NCBI GenBank assembly: GCA_963851045.1
Contig: CAWKNC010000002.1
Coordinates: 558,001-622,000 of the forward strand
DNA from: WHSW01 sp963851045
GTDB taxonomy: Bacteria; Actinomycetota; Thermoleophilia; Solirubrobacterales; 70-9
Direction of reading: 5' to 3'
Length of the DNA stretch: 64,000 bases
Part shown: positions 32,755 to 41,045 of the stretch, piece after piece
Layout of the letters: each line of letters opens with the position of its first letter
Position numbering within the stretch: the stretch's first letter is position 1
Translations under genes and position numbers: made by a program
The notes under the pieces: model-generated
The model's input: only the letters and a program-made list of their open reading frames with translations
Databases searched by the model: none
What the model was told of the DNA's origin: nothing

Positions 32755-33870
32755 ATGGCTGACTCAAAACCCGAGGGGCAGACGCCCAAGGGCGTGACCA
32801 GACGGCGGCTGCTTGCCGGCGGGGTCGTCGCCGCGCCCACCCTGGCCCTGCTGCACGAATCGGTCCCTCACAATGGCCTGCACCAGGCGCTCGGAGGCGG
32901 AAGCGCAGCGGCGAGTGAGCACGGGGGGCACGGTGCACCCACGTCCATGGGTCACGGGGCTCATGTCAACGGTCTCGGTACCGCCGGTCCGACCTTCAGG
33001 GCGGGCGAGGTCGTTGACCATCGAGCCAACGGCTTCAACCCGACCGAGATCCTGCGCGACTTCGATTACGGCAAGACCAGCCGGCTTGCGTCAGGCCGCG
33101 TGCTGCGCGAGTGGGAGCTCGTCGCCGCCGACAAGGAGATCGAGGTCGCCCCCGGCGTGAGCTTCCCGGCGTGGACCTACAACGGGCGGATCCCCGGGCC
33201 GACCTTGCGATGCACAGAGGGCGACCTCCTGCGGATCCGCTTCGTCAACGGCTCCGATCATCCGCACACGATTCACTTCCACGGTCTTCATCCGGCGTCG
33301 GAGGACGGCGTCGCAGGTGCCGGCGACGGGATCATCATGCCCGGCGGGTCGACCGTCTATGAGTTCAACGCCGAACCGTTCGGCCTGCACCTCTACCACT
33401 GTCACGTGGCGCCTCTTGCCGAGCACATCGCCCGCGGCATGTATGGCGCGTTCATCGTCGATCCGGCCCAGGGCCGCCCGGATGCCGACGAGCTCGTGAT
33501 GGTCCAGCACGGCTACAACACGACTTTCGACGGCGAGGGAAATCAGCTCTACGCCGTCAACGGAATCCCCTTTCACTACATGCACGAGCCCGTCGAGGTC
33601 CCGCGCGACGAACTGGTCCGCATCTATCTGGTCAACACGCTCGAGTACGACCCGATCAACTCGTTTCACGTTCACGGCAACTTCTTCGATTACTTTCCGA
33701 CCGGAACCCGGCTCGAGCCGACCGAGTTCACCGACACCGTGATCCAGGGTCAGGGCCAGCGGGGCATCTGCGAGATGCGCTTCCCGTATGCCGGCCAGTT
33801 CATGTTCCATGCCCACAAGACAGAGTTCGCTGAGCTCGGTTGGATGGGTCTGTTCGAGGTGAGCCGTTGA
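32755..33870 (+). CDS. Tat-exported two-domain multicopper oxidase
   Basis: A 371-residue protein with a Tat signal (TRRRLLAGGVVAAPTLAL, residues 15-32) and a His-rich linker. Copper ligands are visible: HTIHFHG (171-177), YHCHVAPLAEH with the type-1 Cys at 216 and Met at 229, SFHVHGNFF (305 and 307) and MFHAHK (352 and 354). Only the first domain has a type-1 Cys, as in nitrite-reductase-type two-domain oxidases. Followed at once by ZIP, DtxR-type and NRAMP genes, it may oxidise Mn(II) or Fe(II) or protect against copper; nitrite reduction is an alternative. Confidence 0.88.
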   Translation: MADSKPEGQTPKGVTRRRLLAGGVVAAPTLALLHESVPHNGLHQALGGGSAAASEHGGHGAPTSMGHGAHVNGLGTAGPTFRAGEVVDHRANGFNPTEILRDFDYGKTSRLASGRVLREWELVAADKEIEVAPGVSFPAWTYNGRIPGPTLRCTEGDLLRIRFVNGSDHPHTIHFHGLHPASEDGVAGAGDGIIMPGGSTVYEFNAEPFGLHLYHCHVAPLAEHIARGMYGAFIVDPAQGRPDADELVMVQHGYNTTFDGEGNQLYAVNGIPFHYMHEPVEVPRDELVRIYLVNTLEYDPINSFHVHGNFFDYFPTGTRLEPTEFTDTVIQGQGQRGICEMRFPYAGQFMFHAHKTEFAELGWMGLFEVSR

Positions 33871-33871
33871 G

Positions 33872-35089
33872 GTGCCCATCGTGAGTGGGGCTGAGGCCAC
33901 CGCGGATCGAGGCCGGCTTCGCGGTGTTCCGGGGTGGGGTCTGGCGCTTGGCGCGCTCGGTCTCGTTGCGGGCGCGCTGCTCGCTCTCGCCGTCCTCGGG
34001 GGCGGCAGCCTGCCCGAGCGAACCGGCCCGCCCGTGGAGGAGCTCGCGGTCGAGCGAACCGAGTTGCGCCCGAATCGGATCGAGCTGACCGTGCGCAACA
34101 CCGGCCCGGACGCGGTGACGATCGCGCAGGTCTTCGTCAACGACGCATACGTCGACTTCACCGGCGCTGACAAGCCCGTGGGCCGGCTTGGCTCGGAGCG
34201 GATCGAGCTGACGTATCCGTGGCAGAACGGCCAGCCGTATCTGATCTCGATGGTGACGGCGACCGGCGTGGTGCTCGAGCACGAGATCGCGGCCGCGGTT
34301 GAGACGCCGGACGGCGGCGGCGACCTCTTCGCGCTGATGGCGTTACTCGGTCTTTACGTCGGCATCATTCCGGTGAGCCTTGGCATGCTCTTCCTCCCGG
34401 CGATGCGCGCCCTGCGTCCCGTCTGGGTTCGGGTGCTGATGGCCGTGACCGTTGGGCTGCTCGCCTTCCTCGCTGTCGACGCGAGTCTCGAGGCGCTCGA
34501 CCTGGCCGGAACCTCGGGCGGAGCGTTCGGCGGCGCTGAGTTGCTGCTTCTTGGCGCTGGGGTTTCGTACCTGGCACTGACCGCGATCAGCTCGTACCTG
34601 GGCTCTCGGCGAGCGCGGATGAGTGTTTCAGAGAAGGATGGCGGCGCCTCACTGGCGCTGATGATCGCCATCGGGATCGGCCTTCACAACCTCGGCGAGG
34701 GCTTGGCGATCGGCTCGGCCTACGCCATCGGCGAGCTGGCGCTTGGCGCCTTCCTGGTCGTCGGTTTCGCGATTCACAACACAACGGAGGGGCTTGCCAT
34801 CGTCGCGCCGATGGTCAGGTCGAGGCCTTCGATCGCCCGACTTGGCCTGCTCGGGTTCATCGCCGGCTCCCCGGCCATCCTGGGCGGCATCCTCGGCGCG
34901 TCGGTGAGCAATCCCGAGCTCTCCGTCCTGCTGCTCGGCGTTGGGGTCGGTGCGGTCATTCAGGTGATCGTCCAGATCGTGCCCGCGATGCGCGACCGGT
35001 CGGGCCGAATTCTCGATACAGCAACGGCATGTGGCGCGATCGCCGGCGCGATCGCCTTCTATCTCACCGGGCTCTTGGTCTCGATCTGA
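33872..35089 (+). CDS. ZIP-family metal transporter with N-terminal extracytoplasmic domain
   Basis: A 405-residue membrane protein. A first helix (about 22-45) anchors a beta-rich insert (50-135) not usual in bacterial ZIPs. It is followed by the ZIP core: IGIGLHNLGEGLAIGSAY (near 270) and AIHNTTEGLAIVAP carry the paired HNxxEG metal sites in TM4 and TM5. ZIPs carry Zn, Mn or Fe into the cytosol. The GTG start is 1 nt after the oxidase stop and overlaps the next gene as TGATG, so the four genes are one operon. The substrate is unproven. Confidence 0.88.
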   Translation: MPIVSGAEATADRGRLRGVPGWGLALGALGLVAGALLALAVLGGGSLPERTGPPVEELAVERTELRPNRIELTVRNTGPDAVTIAQVFVNDAYVDFTGADKPVGRLGSERIELTYPWQNGQPYLISMVTATGVVLEHEIAAAVETPDGGGDLFALMALLGLYVGIIPVSLGMLFLPAMRALRPVWVRVLMAVTVGLLAFLAVDASLEALDLAGTSGGAFGGAELLLLGAGVSYLALTAISSYLGSRRARMSVSEKDGGASLALMIAIGIGLHNLGEGLAIGSAYAIGELALGAFLVVGFAIHNTTEGLAIVAPMVRSRPSIARLGLLGFIAGSPAILGGILGASVSNPELSVLLLGVGVGAVIQVIVQIVPAMRDRSGRILDTATACGAIAGAIAFYLTGLLVSI

Positions 35090-35784
35090 TGGCCCACTCA
35101 GGCTTCAGGCGCGACCCCGCTGCCACCAACACCGAGGCGGTCGAGGATTACGCCAAGGCGATCTACTCGCTTGAGCAGCGCGATGCCGGACCGGTCGCGA
35201 CGTCTGCCCTGGCGCAGGAGCTAGGCGTCTCACCCGGCACGGTCACGACGATGGTCAAACGCCTGGCTGATCTCGGGCTCGCCGAGCACGAGCCCTACCG
35301 TGGCGTCGCGCTCACTCCCGCGGGCGAGCGCGTCGCGCTCGAGGTGATCCGCCATCACAGGCTGCTCGAGACGTACCTGTCGGAGGCGCTCGGGATGCCC
35401 TGGGATCGCGTTCACGCCGAGGCCGAGGTGCTCGAGCACTACATCTCCGAGGACCTCGAGCGAATGATCGCCGCGAAGCTCGGCGACCCGCGCCGCGATC
35501 CGCACGGCGACCCGATTCCCAACGCCGACCTCGCCATCGCCGCCGACGAGACGATCAGCCTTGCCGAGCTCGGTTCCGGTGAGAGCGCGACGTTCGTCCG
35601 CGTCTCCGATCGCGACTCCGAGATGCTGCGTTTTCTGGACCAACGCGGAATTCGTCCTGGCTGCGAGCTGATCGTCAGCGGCCGGGACCCGTTCGACGGC
35701 CCAGTTTATGTTGAGGTCGAGGGCTCAGACCACGCCTTGGGGGGACGGCTCGCAGCTGCAATGCGGGTGGCCCCCGCGTCGTGA
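35089..35784 (+). CDS. DtxR/MntR-family metal-dependent regulator
   Basis: A 231-residue regulator: N-terminal winged HTH (TEAVEDYAKAIYSLEQRD; VATSALAQELGVSPGTVTTM, residues 15-65), the metal-binding dimerisation domain (VLEHYISEDLERMIAAKLGDP, with the HYISE-type ligands near 120) and a C-terminal FeoA/SH3-like domain (GCELIVSGRDPFDG). It is an obvious candidate to control the flanking ZIP and NRAMP genes in response to Mn or Fe. Its ATG overlaps the ZIP stop (TGATG), and its stop overlaps the NRAMP start (GTGA). Confidence 0.92.
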   Translation: MAHSGFRRDPAATNTEAVEDYAKAIYSLEQRDAGPVATSALAQELGVSPGTVTTMVKRLADLGLAEHEPYRGVALTPAGERVALEVIRHHRLLETYLSEALGMPWDRVHAEAEVLEHYISEDLERMIAAKLGDPRRDPHGDPIPNADLAIAADETISLAELGSGESATFVRVSDRDSEMLRFLDQRGIRPGCELIVSGRDPFDGPVYVEVEGSDHALGGRLAAAMRVAPAS

Positions 35785-37091
35785 ACAGCGCCCCCGACGA
35801 CGACGAACAGCACGACTTCGCTCTTCCCGGTGAGGCGGCGGTCGCCCGTGCCGCGCGGCGGTCGCTGGACGGTGAGAGCCGAGGCTTTGCACGTCTTTGG
35901 CCGTTTCTCGGTCCGGCGTTCATCGCCGCCGTCGCCTATATCGATCCGGGGAACTTCGCGACCAACATCAGTGCCGGTGCGCAGTTCGGATATCTGCTGT
36001 TGTGGGTCGTCGTCGCCGCGAATCTGATTGCGATGCTGATCCAGACGCAATCGGCGAAGCTCGGGATTGCCACGGGCCGAAACCTCGCGCAGCTGTGTCG
36101 TGAGCGCTTCTCGAAGCGCACGTCACGCGGTCTGTGGGTTCAGGCTGAGGTGGTCGCGATGTCGACCGACGTTGCCGAGGTCGTCGGCGCTGCGCTGGGC
36201 CTCAACCTGCTGTTCGGTATCCCCCTGTTCCCGGCGGCGCTGATTGCCGGGCTCGGGGCCTTCGCGATCCTCGCCCTCCAGCAGCTCGGCTTCCGTCGTC
36301 TTGAGGCGGGCATCGCTGCGCTGGCCGGGGTCGTTCTCGTCTGCTTTGGCTTTGAAATCTTCTGGGCGAAACCCGACGCCGGCGACGTGGCCAGCCGCCT
36401 CTTCGTCCCCGGTTTCAGCAACACGGAGAGCATTCTGCTGGCGACGGGGATCATCGGCGCGACGGTCATGCCGCACGTCGTCTATCTGCATTCGGCGCTC
36501 ACCCAGCGACGGATCGTCGGCCGCAACGCCGACGAGCGTCGGCGCATTCTTCGCTTCGAGAAGATCGACGTGGTGATCGCGATGGTGATCGCCGGCGTCG
36601 TGAACCTCTCGATGATGGTGATGGCCGCGGCGCTCTTCAACGTCGGTGGCCTGACGGGAATCGACAGCATCGAAGGCGCGTTTGAGGGCTTGCGAACAAC
36701 CGTGTCTGAGAGCGCGGCGACGATCTTTGGGATCGCCCTGCTGGCATCGGGGTTCGCCTCGTCGTCGGTTGGCACGATGGCGGGCCAGGTCGTCATGCAG
36801 GGGTTCATCGAGCGCCGAATTCCGATCTTTCTGCGGCGCGCGATCACCCTCGCTCCGGCACTGATCATCATCGCGATCGGCGTCGCTCCCACCGACGCGC
36901 TGGTGATCAGCCAGGTGGTGCTCTCGTTCGGCATCCCGTTCGCGCTGGTTCCGCTGTTGATAATCGCCTCGAAGCGAGAGGTGATGGGCGAGCTGGTCAA
37001 CCCGCGCTGGCTGACCACCATCGCTGGATGCCTCGCAGCGGTGATCATCGCCCTCAATCTGTTCCTGCTGCAGCAGGTCTTCTTCGCCTAG
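35781..37091 (+). CDS. mntH: NRAMP-family divalent metal transporter (MntH type)
   Basis: A 436-residue protein with about eleven predicted helices. AAVAYIDPGNFATNISAG has the DPGN metal site of TM1 (near residue 54) and GATVMPHVVYLHSAL has the MPH motif of TM6, both diagnostic of NRAMP proton-coupled Mn2+/Fe2+ importers. The GTG start overlaps the regulator stop by 4 nt. With the regulator in the same operon, metal-responsive expression is likely. Confidence 0.93.
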   Translation: MNSAPDDDEQHDFALPGEAAVARAARRSLDGESRGFARLWPFLGPAFIAAVAYIDPGNFATNISAGAQFGYLLLWVVVAANLIAMLIQTQSAKLGIATGRNLAQLCRERFSKRTSRGLWVQAEVVAMSTDVAEVVGAALGLNLLFGIPLFPAALIAGLGAFAILALQQLGFRRLEAGIAALAGVVLVCFGFEIFWAKPDAGDVASRLFVPGFSNTESILLATGIIGATVMPHVVYLHSALTQRRIVGRNADERRRILRFEKIDVVIAMVIAGVVNLSMMVMAAALFNVGGLTGIDSIEGAFEGLRTTVSESAATIFGIALLASGFASSSVGTMAGQVVMQGFIERRIPIFLRRAITLAPALIIIAIGVAPTDALVISQVVLSFGIPFALVPLLIIASKREVMGELVNPRWLTTIAGCLAAVIIALNLFLLQQVFFA

Positions 37092-37092
37092 G

Positions 37093-37098
37093 TAGGCT
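37093..37098 (+). promoter_or_regulatory. Leaderless-type -10 element
   Basis: TAGGCT, 6 nt before the ATG at 37105, directly after the mntH stop codon; this suggests the next gene has its own promoter. Confidence 0.4.
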
Positions 37099-37104
37099 GC
37101 CCAC

Positions 37105-37467
37105 ATGGCGCTCGCCGACGACTTCCAGGCGATTCTTGACTCGCTGCCCGACGATTGGACCGACATCGTCTGCGACCTGCGGCTGGCCGATGAGGACCAG
37201 TACGTCGACGCCGCGGTGTTGATGACCCAGATCAACGCCCAGCCGTACTCCCGGGCGGACTGGCACTTCCGGATCAACGTCGCCCACCGTTTCGGTCACG
37301 CCGCGGCCGCCGACACCGTCAAGGGCACACTCGCGCTCTTCGATCGCGAGGACATTGGCGGCGAGCTGGTCGTTCGCGAGGTTCGCGAGGGCCGGGCCGA
37401 GGTGGTCCAGATGTGGGGTCGCCCGGAATCCGTGCGGCGCGAGTTCCGCGCCCGCCGGGCCCTCTAG
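37105..37467 (+). CDS. Hypothetical protein
   Basis: A 120-residue acidic protein (ADDFQAILDSLPDDWTDIVCD; WHFRINVAHRFGHAAA; VREVREGRAEVVQMWGRP). No family recognised and no signal peptide. The start without a Shine-Dalgarno but with TAGGCT at 6 nt suggests a leaderless mRNA separate from the metal operon. The coherent charge and hydrophobic pattern supports a real gene. It converges on the GGDEF-EAL-GAF gene with 7 nt between stops. Confidence 0.6.
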   Translation: MALADDFQAILDSLPDDWTDIVCDLRLADEDQYVDAAVLMTQINAQPYSRADWHFRINVAHRFGHAAAADTVKGTLALFDREDIGGELVVREVREGRAEVVQMWGRPESVRREFRARRAL

Positions 37468-37474
37468 CGATCAG

Positions 37475-39584
37475 CTACTCGGCGTGCGTGGTCACGCTTG
37501 AGAGGTCGGAGCTTGCCGTGAGCGCGGGAATCACCGACGCGAACTGATTGGCGATCACTCGGGCGCGGTTGATCTCGGTGCGCGACCACGGGCGCTCGTC
37601 GGAGCGATATGCCTCGATGATCCCGACGCTCTCGCCACGCATCACGACGGGGACCATGAGCAGAGAGCGCTCGCCGAGGGACAACAAAAGCTCGATCTCG
37701 CGTGGGTCGCTCTTGGGGTCGCCCACCCTGGCTTGTGCGACCCGCTGGTCCTCGATGACGATTCTGCTCAGCGGGAAGTCGCCGACCGGAAAGATCGTTT
37801 CGCCACTGCGCCCGCCGTTCTCTGCGAGCGTCTCGATCAGCTCGGCCCGTGGATGCCAGGCTGAGAGACAGATCTTGCCTCGCGCCAATCTCGGCGGCGA
37901 TCAGCCCGAGCGTTTCCTCGAGATCTTCGCGCGAACTGGCGGCCGCAAGGCGCGCGCTGAGGTGGACCAGACGCCTGTCGCTCGAGCCGATCGACCGGCC
38001 CTCCGTCGGCACCATCCGGTAGGTCTCCGAAAGAGCCAGGCGACACGTCTCGGCGGCGATGGGGGAGACCTCCACCCACGGTTCTTCAGGTCGTGCCAGG
38101 ACCCATCCCTGTCCCCACTCCACGTCGAGGTCGGCAAGCACGCCCAGTTCTTCGAGGGTCTCGATTCCCTCAGCGCATACGGTTGCACCGACCACGCTCG
38201 CGTAGCGCACGAACGACTCGACGAGGGCCATTCGCGCCAGATCGCGGTCGATCTCGTGAACGAGGTCGCGGTCGATCTTGACGATGTCCGGACGTACCCG
38301 CATCAGCTGCTTGAGCCCCGCGTGCCCAGCCCCCGTGTCGTCGATTGCGATCATCGCGCCACGCTCTCTGAGGTCTGCGATCGCCGCCGCAAGCGACTCG
38401 TCGTCGGGAACGAACTCGTGCTCGGTGATCTCGATGATCACTCCCTCGAGGTTGCCGGCGAGAGCCTCCGCGACCGCCTCTGACGTCAGAGCGGACGGGC
38501 TGATGTTGATCGCGAGATGGGTCCCGTAGGGGCGACCCCATGGCGTCAGCGCCGCTCGGACCGCTGCGGCCTCGAGTTCGGCGCCGAGGCCGCACCCATG
38601 CGCCTGGGCGAACCAGACATCCGGGGTGCGCCCGCCCGCTCCGGGAAATCGGGCCAGCGCTTCGTAGGCCACCACATGCCCGGTAGCGAGACTGACCACC
38701 GGCTGAAAAACCGGGATGACCGGGGTGTCGCGCTCCAGCAGCTCCTCGATTTCAGCGCGCTGGCGCTCGTTCCAGGTGGCCGGTGAGTGGTCGGGATCGA
38801 AGCGGCGGGTCCGATGCTTGCCGCCCACCTTCGCCCAGCGCATTGCGCTCTCGGCGTGCTGGCAGAGCGTCTGCGCGTCCTCGGCGTCTCGCGGGAACGC
38901 TGCGATGCCGGATGAGCAACTCAGTTCGAAGCCGGGCACCTCGATCGACTCGATCTCGCGCCGAGCGCGCTCGGCGACAACGAACGCCGTGGTGGAGTCG
39001 GCGCCTGGAAGGATCAGCGCGAACTCCTCACCGCCGATGCGGGCGGCGGTGTCGATGTTGCGCACGGCCGTGCAGAGCGCCGTTCCGACCTTGCGAAGGA
39101 TCTGATCGCCAACCGGGTGTCCGTGGGCGTCATTGATCCGCTTGAAGTCGTCGAGGTCGAGGCTGACGAGGGCGACCGGAGCCTCATTGCGAGCGCCATG
39201 CTCGAGCTCGTGCTTGAGCATCTCGTGAAATCCGCGGTGATTGGTGAGCCCCGTGAGCGAATCGACGGGAGCGAGCTCACGCACCCGGCGTCGCTCGCGC
39301 AGGATCAGTGCCAGCAGCAGAGTCGTGACCGTCGAGGTGCCAACTGCGATCGTGGCGAGGCCGCTGTCGCCGAGGCCGAGCGCAACCGCCGCCAGCGAAG
39401 CGGTCCAGATGACGACGCACACCCCGGCGGCGCCGAGAAGGAGCCAACTTCGCAGGGACGCGCCGGCGCGCTCGCCGGCCCTGCTCCGGAGGTGTGCACG
39501 GGGGATCTCGAACATTTCGCTGAAACTCGCTTCCCACATCGGCCAAAGCGGAGCGGCGCTTGAGGTCTCGGCGGATTCGCTCAT
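37475..39584 (-). CDS. Membrane GGDEF-EAL-GAF cyclic-di-GMP protein with an apparent frameshift
   Basis: The ATG at 39584 starts a protein with two membrane helices (about 45-95), a GGDEF domain (GGEEF at 184-188, with the RNID inhibitory site five residues before it) and an EAL domain (EAL 308-310, AINIS, EITE, DDTGAG, KIDR, EGIET all present). Both cyclase and phosphodiesterase sites look competent. After residue about 560 the frame breaks near 37880-37890, and a GAF domain (LSAWHPRAELIETLAENGG; LLMVPVVMRGESVGIIEAY) continues in another frame to 37475. The span is a multiple of three plus one, fitting one extra base. If real, the enzyme ends in a scrambled tail without the sensor. Confidence 0.82.
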
Positions 39585-39614
39585 CCCGGAGACCGTTCTC
39601 GGCTGAGTTCCGCG

Positions 39615-39620
39615 TAGCCT
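39615..39620 (+). promoter_or_regulatory. Leaderless-type -10 element of ppa
   Basis: TAGCCT, 6 nt before the ATG at 39627; no Shine-Dalgarno sequence lies between. Confidence 0.4.
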
Positions 39621-39626
39621 TACCCG

Positions 39627-40166
39627 ATGGCGCTCGACCACACCCACACCGACGAACACCCCATTACGCACGAACTTCTGACGTTCGTGGAGATCCCGAA
39701 GGGCAGTCGCAACAAGTATGAGTACGACGAGGGCATCGGCCAGATCGTCCTTGACCGCTTCCTCTCGTCCTCGATGGTCTATCCGACCGATTACGGCTTT
39801 TTGATGGGCCATCGCGGCCGCGATGGCGACCCGCTCGACGCGATGGTCTGCGTCTCGGAGCCGACATTCGCCGGCTGCGTGATCCCGGTCAAGCCCATCG
39901 CGCTGTTCAAGATGCGCGACGAGAAGGGGGAGGACGACAAGATCGTCTGCGTGCCGACGCATGACCCGGGCTGGAATCACGCTGAGAGGCTCGAGGACAT
40001 CCCGCCGATGCTCCAGCGGGAGATCACGCACTTCTTCTCCGTCTACAAGCAGCTCGAGGGCAAGGAAGTGCAGGTCGATGGCTGGCGCTCACGCGAGGAG
40101 GCGCTCGACGTGATCGCCGACAGCCGACGGCTACAGATGGAGCACGACGCCCCCCGTCGTAGCTAG
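39627..40166 (+). CDS. ppa: Inorganic pyrophosphatase
   Basis: A 179-residue family I soluble pyrophosphatase: FVEIPKGSRNKYEYD, VYPTDYGFL, and the signature GRDGDPLDAMV with the metal-binding Asp cluster (near residues 64-72), then IPVKPIALFKMRDEKGEDDKI. It hydrolyses pyrophosphate from biosynthetic reactions. It diverges from the GGDEF-EAL gene and precedes the aquaporin by 36 nt. Confidence 0.96.
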   Translation: MALDHTHTDEHPITHELLTFVEIPKGSRNKYEYDEGIGQIVLDRFLSSSMVYPTDYGFLMGHRGRDGDPLDAMVCVSEPTFAGCVIPVKPIALFKMRDEKGEDDKIVCVPTHDPGWNHAERLEDIPPMLQREITHFFSVYKQLEGKEVQVDGWRSREEALDVIADSRRLQMEHDAPRRS

Positions 40167-40202
40167 ACTGCCGCGCGCACACGACCTAGGAGGATTTCTC
40201 AA

Positions 40203-40991
40203 GTGCAGGACCGTGGCCTAGCGGCCTACATCGCGGAGCTGATCGGAACGCTTTTACTCACGTTCGCGATCGGGATGGTGGTGTCTCTCTACGTCGCCAC
40301 CGGCGCCAGCTCGGCCACCGGATCCGACTTTGTCGTCGTTGGCTTGGTTCAGGGTCTGACCCTCTTCTTCTTGATCATGGTCTTTGGCCAGGTCAGTGGC
40401 GGGCATTTCAACCCGGCGGTGACCGTGGCAGCGGCCGCATTGAGACGGATCGATCCGATCGACGCCGTCGTCTACATCCTCGCCCAGCTCTCCGGCGGCG
40501 TTCTCGGCGCCCTGCTGGTCAAGGGCCTGATTCTCGACGAGGGCCGCGCGGGTCATTACGGCGCCGCCCAGGTTTCGAGTCTCTTGTCGAGTCCCGCAGC
40601 TGGCGCAATTGTCGAAGCGCTCGGCGCGATGATGATCATGTTCGCCGTCTGCGCGGTTGCGCTCAACCCGCGTGCTCGTCAGGAGTGGGCTCCGCTCACG
40701 ATCGGCCTGATCTTCACCGTCGCGGTGATGATCTTCGGCCCGCTGACCGGCGCCAGCTTCAACCCGGCGCGCTGGTTCGGCCCGGCTCTGATCGGTGACT
40801 TCTTCAACGGCTTCGCCGGGATCTGGCCGTTTGTCGTCGGCCCGGTTGTCGGCGCGCTGATCGCTGCCGCGGTCTACCGCTTCGTCATCGCCGGTCCGCA
40901 GTATGCGGAGGGTCCGGAGCCGCCCACCTCAGAGGTTCGCGGCGTCGCCCAGGCTGTCAAGGACGCGGAAGTCCGCGAGCGCAACAAGTAG
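40203..40991 (+). CDS. Aquaporin / MIP-family channel
   Basis: A 262-residue protein with six predicted helices and both pore motifs: GGHFNPAVT (near residue 66) and GASFNPARWFGPA (near 182). AGGAGG lies 11 nt before the GTG. The Arg after the second NPA is present. Water versus glycerol selectivity cannot be settled by eye, since the usual discriminating positions give no clear answer. It probably belongs to the same transcript as ppa. Confidence 0.92.
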   Translation: MQDRGLAAYIAELIGTLLLTFAIGMVVSLYVATGASSATGSDFVVVGLVQGLTLFFLIMVFGQVSGGHFNPAVTVAAAALRRIDPIDAVVYILAQLSGGVLGALLVKGLILDEGRAGHYGAAQVSSLLSSPAAGAIVEALGAMMIMFAVCAVALNPRARQEWAPLTIGLIFTVAVMIFGPLTGASFNPARWFGPALIGDFFNGFAGIWPFVVGPVVGALIAAAVYRFVIAGPQYAEGPEPPTSEVRGVAQAVKDAEVRERNK

Positions 40992-41032
40992 GCAGCTCCG
41001 TCATCGGTTTCTGACCGCTTCACGGCCCCCGC

Positions 41033-41038
41033 TAGGTT
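41033..41038 (+). promoter_or_regulatory. Leaderless-type -10 element of fbiC
   Basis: TAGGTT, 7 nt before the GTG of fbiC at 41046, with no ribosome-binding site. Confidence 0.4.
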
Positions 41039-41045
41039 TGGGGCC

